NCBI RefSeq assembly: GCF_001425235.1
Contig: NZ_LMEA01000011.1
Span: 434,001-498,000 of the forward strand
Direction of reading: 5' to 3'
Source of the DNA: Devosia sp. Root413D1
GTDB taxonomy: Bacteria; Pseudomonadota; Alphaproteobacteria; Rhizobiales; Devosiaceae
Length of the DNA stretch: 64,000 bases
Part shown: in pieces, positions 38,697-46,934 of the stretch
Layout: each line of letters opens with the position of its first letter
Position numbering within the stretch: position 1 is the stretch's first letter
Position numbers and translations under genes: made by a program
The notes under the pieces: generated by a model
The model's input: only the letters and a program-made list of their open reading frames with translations
What the model was told of the DNA's origin: nothing
The model's database searches: none

Positions 38697-39458
38697 ATGC
38701 CGTCCCCCGATTTCGCCCTCGCCATTTCCGGGCTCCGGAAGAGCTTCGACCACCCTGTCGTCGTCGATCTCGAGTTAACGGTGAAGGCCGGCGAATTCTA
38801 CGCCCTGCTCGGACCGAACGGCGCCGGCAAGACCACCATTCTCCGCATGGTTGCGGGCCTCTTGAAGCCTGATGCCGGAGCGATCTCGGTCTACGGCATC
38901 GACACGGCGACGGACCCGATTGCCGCCAAATCCATCGTTGCCTGGGTCTCCGATGAGCCCATGGTCTATGACCGGCTGACCCCGCTGGAATATCTCGAGT
39001 TCGTCGCCGGCCTCTGGCGCATCGAGGCGCGCGAGGCCGAGCGCCAGTCCAACGAACTGATCGACTGGCTCGGTCTCCGTCCGCATGCCAACGAACGCTG
39101 CGGCGGCTTTTCCAAGGGCATGCTGCAGAAGGTGGCCCTGGCCGGTGCGCTGGTGCACAACCCACGGCTGATCATCCTCGACGAGCCGTTGACCGGCCTC
39201 GACGCCGGCTCCGCCCGGCAGGTCAAGGATGTGCTGAAGCAGAAGGTAGCGTCCGGCGTTACCGTCATCATGACCACCCACATCCTCGAGGTGGCCGAGC
39301 GCATGGCCGAACGGATCGGCGTCATCAACCACGGCCGCCTCGTCGCCGAAGGCACGCTCGCCGAGCTCCGCGCCCGCATCGGCCGCGAAACCACGCTCGA
39401 GGAAATTTTCCTCGACCTGGTGGCCCAGAAAGAAGCCGACCTCGCGGCGGTGGCCTGA
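38697..39458 (+). CDS. ABC transporter ATP-binding protein
   Basis: 253 residues. Walker A is GPNGAGKTT, the signature segment is FSKGMLQK (a variant of LSGGQ), Walker B is LIILDEPLTGLD and the switch His is in MTTHILE. It drives export through the permease encoded next, which starts at the last base of this gene (ATGA overlap). The ATG at 38697 with GCGGAG upstream is preferred; an earlier in-frame ATG at 38661 lacks a ribosome site. Substrate unknown. Confidence 0.92.
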   Translation: MPSPDFALAISGLRKSFDHPVVVDLELTVKAGEFYALLGPNGAGKTTILRMVAGLLKPDAGAISVYGIDTATDPIAAKSIVAWVSDEPMVYDRLTPLEYLEFVAGLWRIEAREAERQSNELIDWLGLRPHANERCGGFSKGMLQKVALAGALVHNPRLIILDEPLTGLDAGSARQVKDVLKQKVASGVTVIMTTHILEVAERMAERIGVINHGRLVAEGTLAELRARIGRETTLEEIFLDLVAQKEADLAAVA

Positions 39459-40993
39459 TGACCACGCCCGCGACGCTCCCCTGGTTCGCCGCCCACGAGT
39501 TCCGCCTCGCCTGGCGCGATTGGCTTGCCATGACCACCGGCGGCCGCAAGGTCCGCAGCGTCGTGCTGGTCCTGGTGCTCGGGCTGTTCTACCTGGGTCT
39601 GCATCTGCTCGCCAACGTGCTGCTGGCGCCGTGGGTCAGCCAGGGCATCGTTGCCGACAAGGCGACGCTGGTGATGGTCACCGGCACTGGTTTCCTGTTC
39701 TGGACGGTGATGCTGAGCCAGGCGCTGGAATCGGTTACCCGCGCCTATTACGCGCGCTCAGACCTCGACCTGATCCTCAGCTCCCCGGCGTCCTCGGCCA
39801 GCGTCTTCGCCGTCCGCACAGCGGCGACTGCCTTTGCCACGGTGCTGCTGGCCTGCCTCCTCGCAAGCCCGATCATCAACGTGATGATCGCCTATGAAGG
39901 GCCGAAATGGCTCGCCGCCTATGGCGTCCTCGCCGGCTTCGGCGCCCTTGCCGCGGCGATCTCGGTGCTGGTGACGGTCGGGCTGTTCCGCAGCATCGGC
40001 CCGGCCCGCACGCGGCTGATCGCCCAGATCATTGCCGGCATCGTCGGCGCCGGCTTCGTCATCGGCATCCAGGCTGTTGCTATCCTCAGCTTCGGCAACA
40101 TGAACCGCTTCTCGGTGCTGCAATCTCCGGAGTTTGTCGCCGGAGCGCCCGACCTCGCCAACCCGCTCTGGCTGCCGGCGCGCGCCGCCATGGGCGATCT
40201 CGGCGCCATGCTCATCGTCCTCGGCCTCGGCCTCGGCGCCCTGGCGCTGGTGATCCGTCTCACCTCCGGCGGCTTCGCGCAGCATGCCATTGCGGCGGCC
40301 GGCGTCTCGGCTACTCGGGTGCAGCAAACCGCCTCCACCCGGCCCTTCCGCAAGGCCTCGCAGCGCCACGCGCTGCGGGTCAAGGAATGGCGGCTGCTGC
40401 TGCGTGACCCCTGGCTGCTCAGCCAGACGCTGATGCAGATCCTCTACCTATTCCCGCCGGCGCTGTTCCTGTGGGTCTCCTACGGCCAGAGCGCCGGCAC
40501 CTATGTCGTGGTGATCCCGGTGATCGTCATGGCGGCCGGCCAGCTCGCCGGCGGCCTTTCCTGGCTGGCCATCTCTGGCGAAGACGCGCACGATCTCGTC
40601 GTCACCGCGCCGATCCACCCCCGCGCCGTGCTGATCGCCAAGATCGAGGCGGTGCTCTGTTCAATCGCCGTGGTATTCGCCCCGATACTGCTGTTCGTCG
40701 CGATCGCCTCGTGGGACTTGGCCTGGACCACCGCCATCTTCGTCGCCATCTCGACCGGCTCTGCCACCGCCATCCAGCTGTGGTTCCGCGTGCCGATGCG
40801 CCGCGCCATGTTCCGCCGTCGCCAGGTCGCTTCGCGCACCGCAACGATTTCCGAGGCGCTGAGCTCGATCATGTGGGCGGGCACCGCCGTGCTCGTCGCC
40901 GGCAACCAGTTGCTCGCCGTGCTGCCGGCAGCGCTCGCCGTCATCGTGCTGATCATCGCCTGGGCCCTCAGCCCCAAGGGCAAACGGGTTTAG
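39458..40993 (+). CDS. ABC transporter permease (ABC-2-like, large)
   Basis: 511 residues with about 12 membrane helices, for example VRSVVLVLVLGLFYLGLHLLANVLL and ISVLVTVGLFRSIGPARTRLIAQIIAGIVGAGFVIG. It pairs with the preceding ATPase by a 4-base overlap. The long permease lacks an obvious MacB-like periplasmic domain, so export of a lipid or other hydrophobic cargo is possible but not readable. An R-rich loop (RPFRKASQRHALRVKEWRLLLRD) is cytoplasmic. Confidence 0.88.
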   Translation: MTTPATLPWFAAHEFRLAWRDWLAMTTGGRKVRSVVLVLVLGLFYLGLHLLANVLLAPWVSQGIVADKATLVMVTGTGFLFWTVMLSQALESVTRAYYARSDLDLILSSPASSASVFAVRTAATAFATVLLACLLASPIINVMIAYEGPKWLAAYGVLAGFGALAAAISVLVTVGLFRSIGPARTRLIAQIIAGIVGAGFVIGIQAVAILSFGNMNRFSVLQSPEFVAGAPDLANPLWLPARAAMGDLGAMLIVLGLGLGALALVIRLTSGGFAQHAIAAAGVSATRVQQTASTRPFRKASQRHALRVKEWRLLLRDPWLLSQTLMQILYLFPPALFLWVSYGQSAGTYVVVIPVIVMAAGQLAGGLSWLAISGEDAHDLVVTAPIHPRAVLIAKIEAVLCSIAVVFAPILLFVAIASWDLAWTTAIFVAISTGSATAIQLWFRVPMRRAMFRRRQVASRTATISEALSSIMWAGTAVLVAGNQLLAVLPAALAVIVLIIAWALSPKGKRV

Positions 40994-41023
40994 CTGGCTG
41001 ACCGCTGCCGCCAGTGATAGCCG

Positions 41024-41127
41024 CCCCCCACCCCTGTCCCCTCCCCGCAAGGGGGAGGGAGACCCTCACACCGGCGCCGAGGCAATCGTCTCCCTCCCCC
41101 TTGCGGGGAGGGATCAAGGGTGGGGGT
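41024..41127. repeat. long GC-rich inverted repeat
   Basis: Left arm (41024-41073) CCCCCCACCCCTGT..GGGGGAGGGAGAC and right arm (41088-41127) GTCTCCCTCCCCC..GGGTGGGGG. The arms match over about 40 bp with a few mismatches. A shorter hairpin made of the same GTCTCCCTCCCC unit lies at 44549. Confidence 0.6.
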
Positions 41128-41162
41128 CAGCGCACACCGGCACCAGAAGCGACGCCTTATTT

Positions 41163-42314
41163 CTACCGATGATCAGGTGCGAGGTAGGCGATCACCAACG
41201 CCGCCACCGCCACGACCGCCCCGATCGGCCCGAGCCAGCCAATATCAAGGTTCTCGAGCACCAGGCCGCCCACCAGCGCCGAGAGCGCCCCGCCGAGATT
41301 CATCGAGGTGAGGTTCAGCGACGCCGAGAGCGGCACCGCCGCCGGCGCCAGCGCGGCCAGCCGGTGCAGCTGTGGCGGAAAGAAGCCCCACGACACCACG
41401 CCGTAGAGCAGCATGTGGAAAAGGAACGCCGGCAGCACGGCGGGCCGCGGCAGCATCGCCAGCAGCGGTACGGCGGCCAGCAGCACAACCATCAGCCCGC
41501 CGATCACCAGCATGGTCTGCCTGCCCCCGATCCGATCGGCCAGCCGGCCGCCGAAGAAATTGCCGAACACCGCGCCGACGCCGAAGGCAAACATCACCAG
41601 CGGCAGCAGCACGCGGTCGAGCCCGAGCAGGTCCGTGGTCACCGGCGCCAGGTAGTTGAAGAAGGTGAAGCTCGCCATCACCATCACGCCGGAAGCGAGC
41701 AGCGTCAGCGGCATCCCCGGCACCTTCAGCACGCTCAGCCGCTCTCGGATAGTTCGAGGGTCGCCGTGGATATCGCCAGGCAGCTTCAGCCACATCGTCG
41801 CCGAAGCGATGATCGCGAGGACGCCAAGCCCGAGATAAGCGACGCGCCAGCCAAGGAACTCCGCCACCAGCGCCGAGGCCGGCACACCGACCGCCACCGC
41901 GATAGAGCCGCCCATCACCACCGTCGAAATCGCCGAACCGCGTTTACCCGGTGCCGCCAGGGCCACCGCGGTCGCCTGCGCGGTCGAGGTGAACAGCCCC
42001 GCGCCCAGCGCCATGCAGGTTCGAGCCAGCACCAGCAGCAGGAAGCCGGGCAGCACCCCGAGCAACAGGCACATCAGCCCGAACAGCAGCTCGGCTCCGG
42101 CGACTACCGAGCGCCGGTCGAGGTGCCCGAACAGGGTCGAGAGCAGCGGCGTGCCGATGCCATAGGCGATGGAATAGCCGAAGATCAGGTAGCCGGCCTG
42201 CGCCAGGCTGACGCCGGTTTCGGTCGCAATGGCGGGCAGCACGCTGACGATGAGCGAACTCTCGACGCTGCCGGCAAATGCCCCCAGCGCCAACCACAGC
42301 AGTCGCACGTCCAT
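41163..42314 (-). CDS. MFS transporter (second pump of the ArsR locus)
   Basis: 383 residues, 12 helices. N-terminus RLLWLALGAFAGSVESSLIVSVLPAIA, motif A in GIGTPLLSTLFGHLDRRSV, and a motif C-like proline region (GSIAVAVGVPASALVAEFLGWR). It is similar in length and pattern to the pump upstream (42413), so they are probably a tandem duplication. Efflux of a drug or other small molecule is likely; the substrate is unknown. The 98-bp spacer suggests either co-transcription or its own promoter. Confidence 0.88.
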   Translation of the reverse strand: MDVRLLWLALGAFAGSVESSLIVSVLPAIATETGVSLAQAGYLIFGYSIAYGIGTPLLSTLFGHLDRRSVVAGAELLFGLMCLLLGVLPGFLLLVLARTCMALGAGLFTSTAQATAVALAAPGKRGSAISTVVMGGSIAVAVGVPASALVAEFLGWRVAYLGLGVLAIIASATMWLKLPGDIHGDPRTIRERLSVLKVPGMPLTLLASGVMVMASFTFFNYLAPVTTDLLGLDRVLLPLVMFAFGVGAVFGNFFGGRLADRIGGRQTMLVIGGLMVVLLAAVPLLAMLPRPAVLPAFLFHMLLYGVVSWGFFPPQLHRLAALAPAAVPLSASLNLTSMNLGGALSALVGGLVLENLDIGWLGPIGAVVAVAALVIAYLAPDHR

Positions 42315-42412
42315 CGTCGGAAACCCCTCGCCCGACGATGGTTAGGAGAGCCCCCGACGCCGGTCAAGCCGCCGGGGTCTAAGCCTTTCAGCCGAGCCCG
42401 GCGGCCTCGACT

Positions 42413-43585
42413 TTAGCCAAGCCGGGGCATGGCGATGGCGCGCGGCCGGCTGAGGAGCAGCACCCCGAGCGCCAGCGCCGGGAAGATCGCCGCTACCAGC
42501 CCGAGTTCATTGATCGGCAGGTGCTCAAGCACCAGGCCGCCGACCAGTGCGCCCAGCGCCGTGCCGAGATAAAGGAACGAGGCGTTGAGCGACAAGGCCA
42601 GTGGCGCCGAACTCGGCGACAGGGCAACGACGCGGCTCACCTGCCCCGGCACGAACATCCAGCCGGCAATGCCCCAGGCCACCATGAAGGCGAAGTAAGC
42701 CGGGGTGATCGCCGCCTGCGGCAGCAATGGGATGGCGCCGAGCAGCAGCAGGAAGCCGATATTGAGCACCGCCGCGATGGTGACCGTCGCCTGCGCGCCG
42801 ATCCGATCCGACAGTTGCCCACCCAGCGGATTGCCCAGCGCCGCGCCGAGCCCATAGGCCAGCATGACGAAGGGCAGCAGCCCGGCATCGAGCCCCATCA
42901 GCCTGGTGGTCACCGGTCCGAGGTAAATGAACGCCGCAAATGGCCCCGTCATGTAGAGCAGGATCGTCAGCAGCGCCGGCAACAGGCCCGGCACGCTGAG
43001 CACGCCCAGCCGCTCGCCCAGCCCGCGCCGGTCGCCCTCTATGCCCCTGGGCAACATCAGCCAGATCGCCGCCGCGGTCAGCACGCCGACCCCGGCAATG
43101 GCGAAATAGGTGCCGCGCCACCCGGCAAAGCCCGAGAGAAACGCCCCGATCGGCGCCCCCAGCGCCACTGCCATGGTGGTGCCGGCAACCACCGTCGCCA
43201 CGGCCCTCGCCCGGCGTTCAGCCGGCGCCAGCGTCACCGCCGCGGCCTGTGCGGTCGCCGCGTAGAGCCCGGCCGAAGCAGCGATGATCAGCCGCGCCAC
43301 CAGCAACATAGCGTAACCCTGCGACAGGGCCGCGAGCAGCGCGCCGGCGGCGAACACCAGCGCCACTACCGCCAGCAGCGGACGCCGGTCGAACCGGCCG
43401 GTGAACGCCGAAAGCACCGGCGCCCCCACCGCGTAGGCGATGGCATAGGCGAAAACCAGATAACCGGCCTGGGTGATCGTCACGCCGCTATCGGCCGCGA
43501 TGGCCGGCAGAAGCGTAGCGATGACGAAGCCCTCGACGCCGACGGCAAAGGTGCCGAGCGCGAGCCAGATGAGCCGCGTGTCCAT
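42413..43585 (-). CDS. MFS transporter next to an ArsR regulator
   Basis: 390 residues, 12 helices: RLIWLALGTFAVGVEGFVIATLLPAIA, AYAVGAPVLSAFTGRFDRRPL, then ALGAPIGAFLSGFAGWRGTY. It is a DHA1-type efflux pump. Its start is 113 bases from an ArsR-type gene on the other strand, and two 18-bp operator-like palindromes lie between them, so the regulator very probably represses this gene. Substrate unknown. Confidence 0.9.
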   Translation of the reverse strand: MDTRLIWLALGTFAVGVEGFVIATLLPAIAADSGVTITQAGYLVFAYAIAYAVGAPVLSAFTGRFDRRPLLAVVALVFAAGALLAALSQGYAMLLVARLIIAASAGLYAATAQAAAVTLAPAERRARAVATVVAGTTMAVALGAPIGAFLSGFAGWRGTYFAIAGVGVLTAAAIWLMLPRGIEGDRRGLGERLGVLSVPGLLPALLTILLYMTGPFAAFIYLGPVTTRLMGLDAGLLPFVMLAYGLGAALGNPLGGQLSDRIGAQATVTIAAVLNIGFLLLLGAIPLLPQAAITPAYFAFMVAWGIAGWMFVPGQVSRVVALSPSSAPLALSLNASFLYLGTALGALVGGLVLEHLPINELGLVAAIFPALALGVLLLSRPRAIAMPRLG

Positions 43586-43598
43586 GTGAAGATCCTTA

Positions 43599-43616
43599 GT
43601 TCAATGATTGTTGAAC
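43599..43616. promoter_or_regulatory. ArsR-type operator 1
   Basis: GTTCAATGATTGTTGAAC, an 18-bp imperfect inverted repeat (one mismatched pair), 14 bases before the MFS start at 43585. The same box returns 52 bp away. Confidence 0.75.
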
Positions 43617-43650
43617 AAATGAACCTCGTCAGCGCCCCCGTCAAGCCCTA

Positions 43651-43668
43651 GTTCAACGATCATTGAAC
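43651..43668. promoter_or_regulatory. ArsR-type operator 2
   Basis: GTTCAACGATCATTGAAC, an 18-bp inverted repeat 52 bp (about five turns) from operator 1 and 30 bases before the ArsR ATG at 43698. Consensus GTTCAAyGATyrTTGAAC. Confidence 0.75.
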
Positions 43669-43697
43669 TTTGACGGAAAATGGCATAGGTGAGAGCC

Positions 43698-44081
43698 ATG
43701 AACACTCAGCCGCCTTTGCCCCATCCGGACGCCGACCAGATCACCTTGCCCACCGTGCTCACCGCGCTCGGCGACCAGACGCGGCTGGCGATCATCGGGC
43801 ATTTGTCGCGCTGCGAGGGCACTGGCATGACCTGCGGGCAGTTTACCGATCTCGCCAGCAAGACGTCGATTACCTACCACGTAAGCAAGCTGCGCGAGGC
43901 CGGCGTGGTCAATGTCACGCCCGAAGGCACCCGCCGCCGCGTCACCCTGCGGCGCGACGATCTCGACCATCGCTTCCCCGGCTTCCTCGACTCGATCATC
44001 ACCAGTACGCGTGATCTCCACATCGATGGATTCGAGGACGAACCGAATGAGCCGGCTGAGCTTTCGCGACGCGACCCCTGA
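43698..44081 (+). CDS. ArsR-family transcriptional regulator
   Basis: 127 residues, one winged-HTH domain: VLTALGDQTRLAIIGHLSR at 19-37, the recognition helix region KTSITYHVSKLREAGVV and the wing VTPEGTRRRVTLRRDDLDHRFPG. No metal-binding Cys pair in the usual helix is present (only one Cys near MTCGQF), so it may sense an organic compound. It is divergent from two MFS pumps, with two operators between. The ATG at 43698 has AGGTGAG upstream. Confidence 0.88.
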   Translation: MNTQPPLPHPDADQITLPTVLTALGDQTRLAIIGHLSRCEGTGMTCGQFTDLASKTSITYHVSKLREAGVVNVTPEGTRRRVTLRRDDLDHRFPGFLDSIITSTRDLHIDGFEDEPNEPAELSRRDP

Positions 44082-44505
44082 CGATCTCGGCTTCATCGTC
44101 CGGCTGATCGTCGATGACAGCGTCGTCGCCACTGACGACCGCCCCGACGAGCCGCAGCACCCGCGCTACCTCGCCGCCTTCAAGGCCATCACCGCCGACC
44201 CCAACCAGCGGCTGATCATCGCCGAGCTTGACGGCGAGGCCGTCGGCACTGAGCAGCTCAGCTTCATCCCCGGTATCAACCGGCTTGGCGAATGGCGCTG
44301 CCTGATCGAGGCGGTGCACATCGCTCCCGCGCATCGCAACAAGGGTTTTGGCGGCGAGATGATCGGCTGGGCCGTTGCAGAGGCCCGCACCCGCGGCTGC
44401 GGCCTCGTCCAGCTCACCTCGAACAAGCAGCGGCTGGACGCCCATCGCTTCTACGAGCGGCTGGGCTTCAAGAAGAGTCACGAGGGCTTCAAGCTGGCGC
44501 TATGA
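44047..44505 (+). CDS. GNAT-family N-acetyltransferase
   Basis: 152 residues. GNAT pattern: FRDATPDDLGFIVRLIVDDS at the start, the acetyl-CoA-binding AHRNKGFGGEMIGWAVAEA (R/Q-x2-G-x-G/A type) near 98-115 and the C-terminal LTSNKQRLDAHRFYERLGF. Its start overlaps the end of the ArsR gene by 35 bases, so the two are translated together. It may modify the substrate of the efflux pumps (inference from position). Confidence 0.9.
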   Translation: MSRLSFRDATPDDLGFIVRLIVDDSVVATDDRPDEPQHPRYLAAFKAITADPNQRLIIAELDGEAVGTEQLSFIPGINRLGEWRCLIEAVHIAPAHRNKGFGGEMIGWAVAEARTRGCGLVQLTSNKQRLDAHRFYERLGFKKSHEGFKLAL

Positions 44506-44548
44506 GCCGCTTCGCTGGGCGGGCGCTTACCCGGAAGCCTGTGTTTTG

Positions 44549-44580
44549 GTCTCCCTCCCCATGTTTAGGGGGAGGGAGAC
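44549..44580 (+). repeat. hairpin GTCTCCCTCCCC/GGGGAGGGAGAC
   Basis: A 12-bp perfect stem with an 8-base loop, 44 bases after the GNAT stop. It shares its arms with the long inverted repeat at 41024. It may act as a terminator without a T tract. Confidence 0.55.
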
Positions 44581-44606
44581 GCTCTCACTGTCCCTGGTGT
44601 TCTGGA

Positions 44607-44882
44607 CTACCGCTCGGTTGACCGCAGCACCACCGCGACCAAATCCGCCCGCGCGCCGTCATCGGGCAGGTCATGCGGGCCAAAACCCTCCGCGGTGTTG
44701 ACATTCAGCACCACGCCGGTGGTGCGGAACCCCAGTACTTCTTCGAAGCCACCGCTCTCGCCCTGCACCATCAGCGGCGCCGAGGGGTCAAACGTCTCGA
44801 GCATGGCGATCACGTCGCCCACGGTCAGCCCGGCGAGCTCGGGGGCCTTGGGTGCATGGCGTTTTTCGAGAAGGTCGAGCAC
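44607..44882 (-). CDS. small conserved hypothetical protein
   Basis: 91 residues from a GTG at 44882 with AGGA upstream; an in-frame start at 44951 would add 23 residues. The body (LTVGDVIAMLETFDPSAPLMVQGESGGFEEVL) resembles small proteins that carry a DPxxPVxVxGxxGG turn. No function is known. The acidic C-terminus ends in DLVAVVLRSTER. It reads away from the ADC/LuxR fusion gene. Confidence 0.6.
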   Translation of the reverse strand: MLDLLEKRHAPKAPELAGLTVGDVIAMLETFDPSAPLMVQGESGGFEEVLGFRTTGVVLNVNTAEGFGPHDLPDDGARADLVAVVLRSTER

Positions 44883-44991
44883 GGCGGTCTGTCCTGAGAT
44901 GCATTCTCGAAGGGACAGTGCGCAGCACACGGCAAAACCCGCACCCCACAAATGAGGGGTTCAACCGCCTATGGGTAGCATTGCTTTCACA

Positions 44992-45033
44992 GCGCTTTCA
45001 GGAAAAGTTGCAAACGTTTCTGGCTGAAAGCGC
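44992..45033. repeat. two-tier hairpin with GGAAAAGTTGCA core, copy 2
   Basis: Outer arms GCGCTTTCA/TGAAAGCGC and inner GGAAA...TTTCT around AGTTGCAAACG. Same plan and core as 38561. Confidence 0.6.
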
Positions 45034-45061
45034 GATAAATCAAAGGCTTACAGACACCTCT

Positions 45062-45078
45062 TCGGTTCAGTGAACCGA
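45062..45078. repeat. palindrome TCGGTTCAGTGAACCGA
   Basis: A 17-bp perfect odd palindrome 11 bases beyond the LuxR-fusion stop (45089, minus strand). Its TTCA-G-TGAA core is the one seen at 13072. Confidence 0.5.
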
Positions 45079-45088
45079 TGACCTGGCT

Positions 45089-46378
45089 CTAGAGATACTG
45101 CAGCCGCGCCACGAGGTGGCCGAGCTCGGATTGCTTGTTGATCCCGAGCTTGTCGTAGACCGTCTTCAGCGTCGAGCGCGCCGTATGCTCGGAAATCCTG
45201 AGTTCCGCCGCCGCCCCACGCGGCGCATGGCCAACGCCCACCAGCGCGGCGAGCCTGGCTTCCGCCCCGGTCAGCCCGAACAGTTGCAGCATCTGTGCGG
45301 CATCGCGCCGCTCCGGCCCGCGCGGATCGGCCAGCAGCACCAGCGCCGCATCGCCGCCATGCTCGCCATGCTCGAGCGGCATCACATAAGCGAGCAGGTG
45401 CCCACCGCCGGGGCGGGTCAGTGCGATCGGTTCCGATACTCGCGGCCCCTTGCGCGCGCAACTCATCTTCAGCGCCTGACAAAGCGCGTGCTTTTCGGCC
45501 GGCACGCCGCTCAGCAGTGGCTCCCCTGCCCGCGAACCATCCGGTCCGAGCAAGGCCCGCCCGCTGGCATTAGCTTCGATCAGCGTCCCATCCTGCCGCA
45601 CCACGGCAGCAGCCCGGCCGGTATCCTCGATCAGCGCGAGAAACACCGAGGCGGCATTGCCCGAAGCGGTTCGCCCCACCACCCGGGGCTCGCTCCAGAT
45701 CGAATTCACGCGCACCGCATCGAGCGCGAACACGTACTCGACCGGCCGCAGCGCCCGCATGTAGTCGGGCGCCGCGTCGGTGATCTCCAGCGTCACGATG
45801 TCTGCGTCCGCCAGGTCCGCCACGGTCGAGTCCGCATGCTTGATCAGCCCTGCATCGGTCAGCCCGAGGAAGTTGTCGACGCCCGACAGCGCCGGCCGCA
45901 GTTCACCTGGCCGGATCGTCGCCCGCAACCAGTCGACCCCGCCGACCGAGGCAACGCCATGCAACAGTTCCCCATCGCGCCAGGTCCGCGCCACGCCCTC
46001 GACCGTCGCGCCCGAATAGAACTTCCGCATCGTCGCGGCGCCCGGCTCATCCATGATGTTGCCCATCACGAACATGCCCTCGCCGATGTCGGAACCTCGC
46101 CCCCCCTCCACCGACACCCCGACCAGCCCACGCATATAGGGCGCGATGCCGTAGCCGGTGGGCGCCTGGTAGATGCCGAGCACCCCGATGCTGGCCGGCG
46201 ACAGCACCAGACCATCGGGCAGGAACGGCCGCACCGCATCGGGATCGATCCGGAACCCCGCCCAGATCACGTCGATGGCAAGCTTGTGGAAGGGCGGCAC
46301 CATGTCGGCAGCCGGACGCAGCGCCGAGAGTGGCCTGTCGAGATCCCTGAGGGACTTGCGAACCTTATCGCCCAGCAT
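45089..46378 (-). CDS. acetoacetate-decarboxylase-like / PAS-like / LuxR-type HTH fusion protein
   Basis: 429 residues in one frame. About 28-230 reads as an acetoacetate-decarboxylase-fold domain (FHKLAIDVIWAGFRIDPDAV, FLPDGLVLSPASIGVLGIYQ, then MDEPGAATMRKFYSGATVEG, with K119 a possible Schiff-base lysine). About 245-355 looks like a PAS sensor (AAVVRQDGTLIEANASGRALLG). About 366-425 is a LuxR/GerE-type HTH (LTGAEARLAALVGVG, then SEHTARSTLKTVYDKLGINKQSEL). It is probably a transcription factor that senses a small oxo-acid or fatty compound with the enzyme-like domain. No obvious target gene lies beside it. The decarboxylase assignment is weaker than the HTH. Confidence 0.75.
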   Translation of the reverse strand: MLGDKVRKSLRDLDRPLSALRPAADMVPPFHKLAIDVIWAGFRIDPDAVRPFLPDGLVLSPASIGVLGIYQAPTGYGIAPYMRGLVGVSVEGGRGSDIGEGMFVMGNIMDEPGAATMRKFYSGATVEGVARTWRDGELLHGVASVGGVDWLRATIRPGELRPALSGVDNFLGLTDAGLIKHADSTVADLADADIVTLEITDAAPDYMRALRPVEYVFALDAVRVNSIWSEPRVVGRTASGNAASVFLALIEDTGRAAAVVRQDGTLIEANASGRALLGPDGSRAGEPLLSGVPAEKHALCQALKMSCARKGPRVSEPIALTRPGGGHLLAYVMPLEHGEHGGDAALVLLADPRGPERRDAAQMLQLFGLTGAEARLAALVGVGHAPRGAAAELRISEHTARSTLKTVYDKLGINKQSELGHLVARLQYL

Positions 46379-46524
46379 CGGCTTTCCCCGGCCGAATCAA
46401 TCGAACTCGAAACGGCTGGCCCATCCGCGCGCGACGCCCCCGCACAGATGAGGCATGTAATCGATCTCACAAATTCTAGGGAAATCGCCCGGCCGGATCA
46501 ATCGACTTACATTGAGGCCTTGCG

Positions 46525-46854
46525 TCATTTCTCGATTGCCCCCAGCCGCGCCAGCACTTCGGGCGGAATGCCGTAGTGGCGGATGGCGTCGCGCTGGTCA
46601 CGCATCCCGCAGGCTTCGCGCTGCACGAAGAACTTCCACACGTCGCGCGCCGCGGCCTTGACCAGGATCAAGCGTTCATCGGCTGAGCCCGGCGCCGCAT
46701 CGAACGCCTTGAGCGCCGCCATCGCCTTCTCCACCTGCCGCCCGTGATAGCCGAGCGAGGCGGCCTTCTCGGCCATCACCTCGCTTTCGATGGGGCCGAA
46801 GCCGCTGGTCAGTCGTTGGCGCAGTTCGGCGAGGTCGGCGATGCTCAAGCTCAT
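46525..46854 (-). CDS. DUF6665-like small protein
   Basis: 109 residues, mostly helical: SLSIADLAELRQRLTSGFGPIESEVMAEKAASLGYHGRQVEKAMAALKAF in the first half, then DVWKFFVQREACGMRDQRDAIRHYGIPPEVLARLG. The QRE-x-CG-x-RD-x-x-x-x-I-x-x-YGIP pattern at the end is conserved in a family I recall as DUF6665, found in Hyphomicrobiales. Function unknown. It is divergent from the EamA exporter gene. Confidence 0.68.
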   Translation of the reverse strand: MSLSIADLAELRQRLTSGFGPIESEVMAEKAASLGYHGRQVEKAMAALKAFDAAPGSADERLILVKAAARDVWKFFVQREACGMRDQRDAIRHYGIPPEVLARLGAIEK

Positions 46855-46934
46855 GCGCCGAAATTAGGTAGCGCCATCAGCGGCTGCAACCCCTCGCTCT
46901 TTTCCAGTTGGCGGACGCGCGCTAGAAGCGTCTG

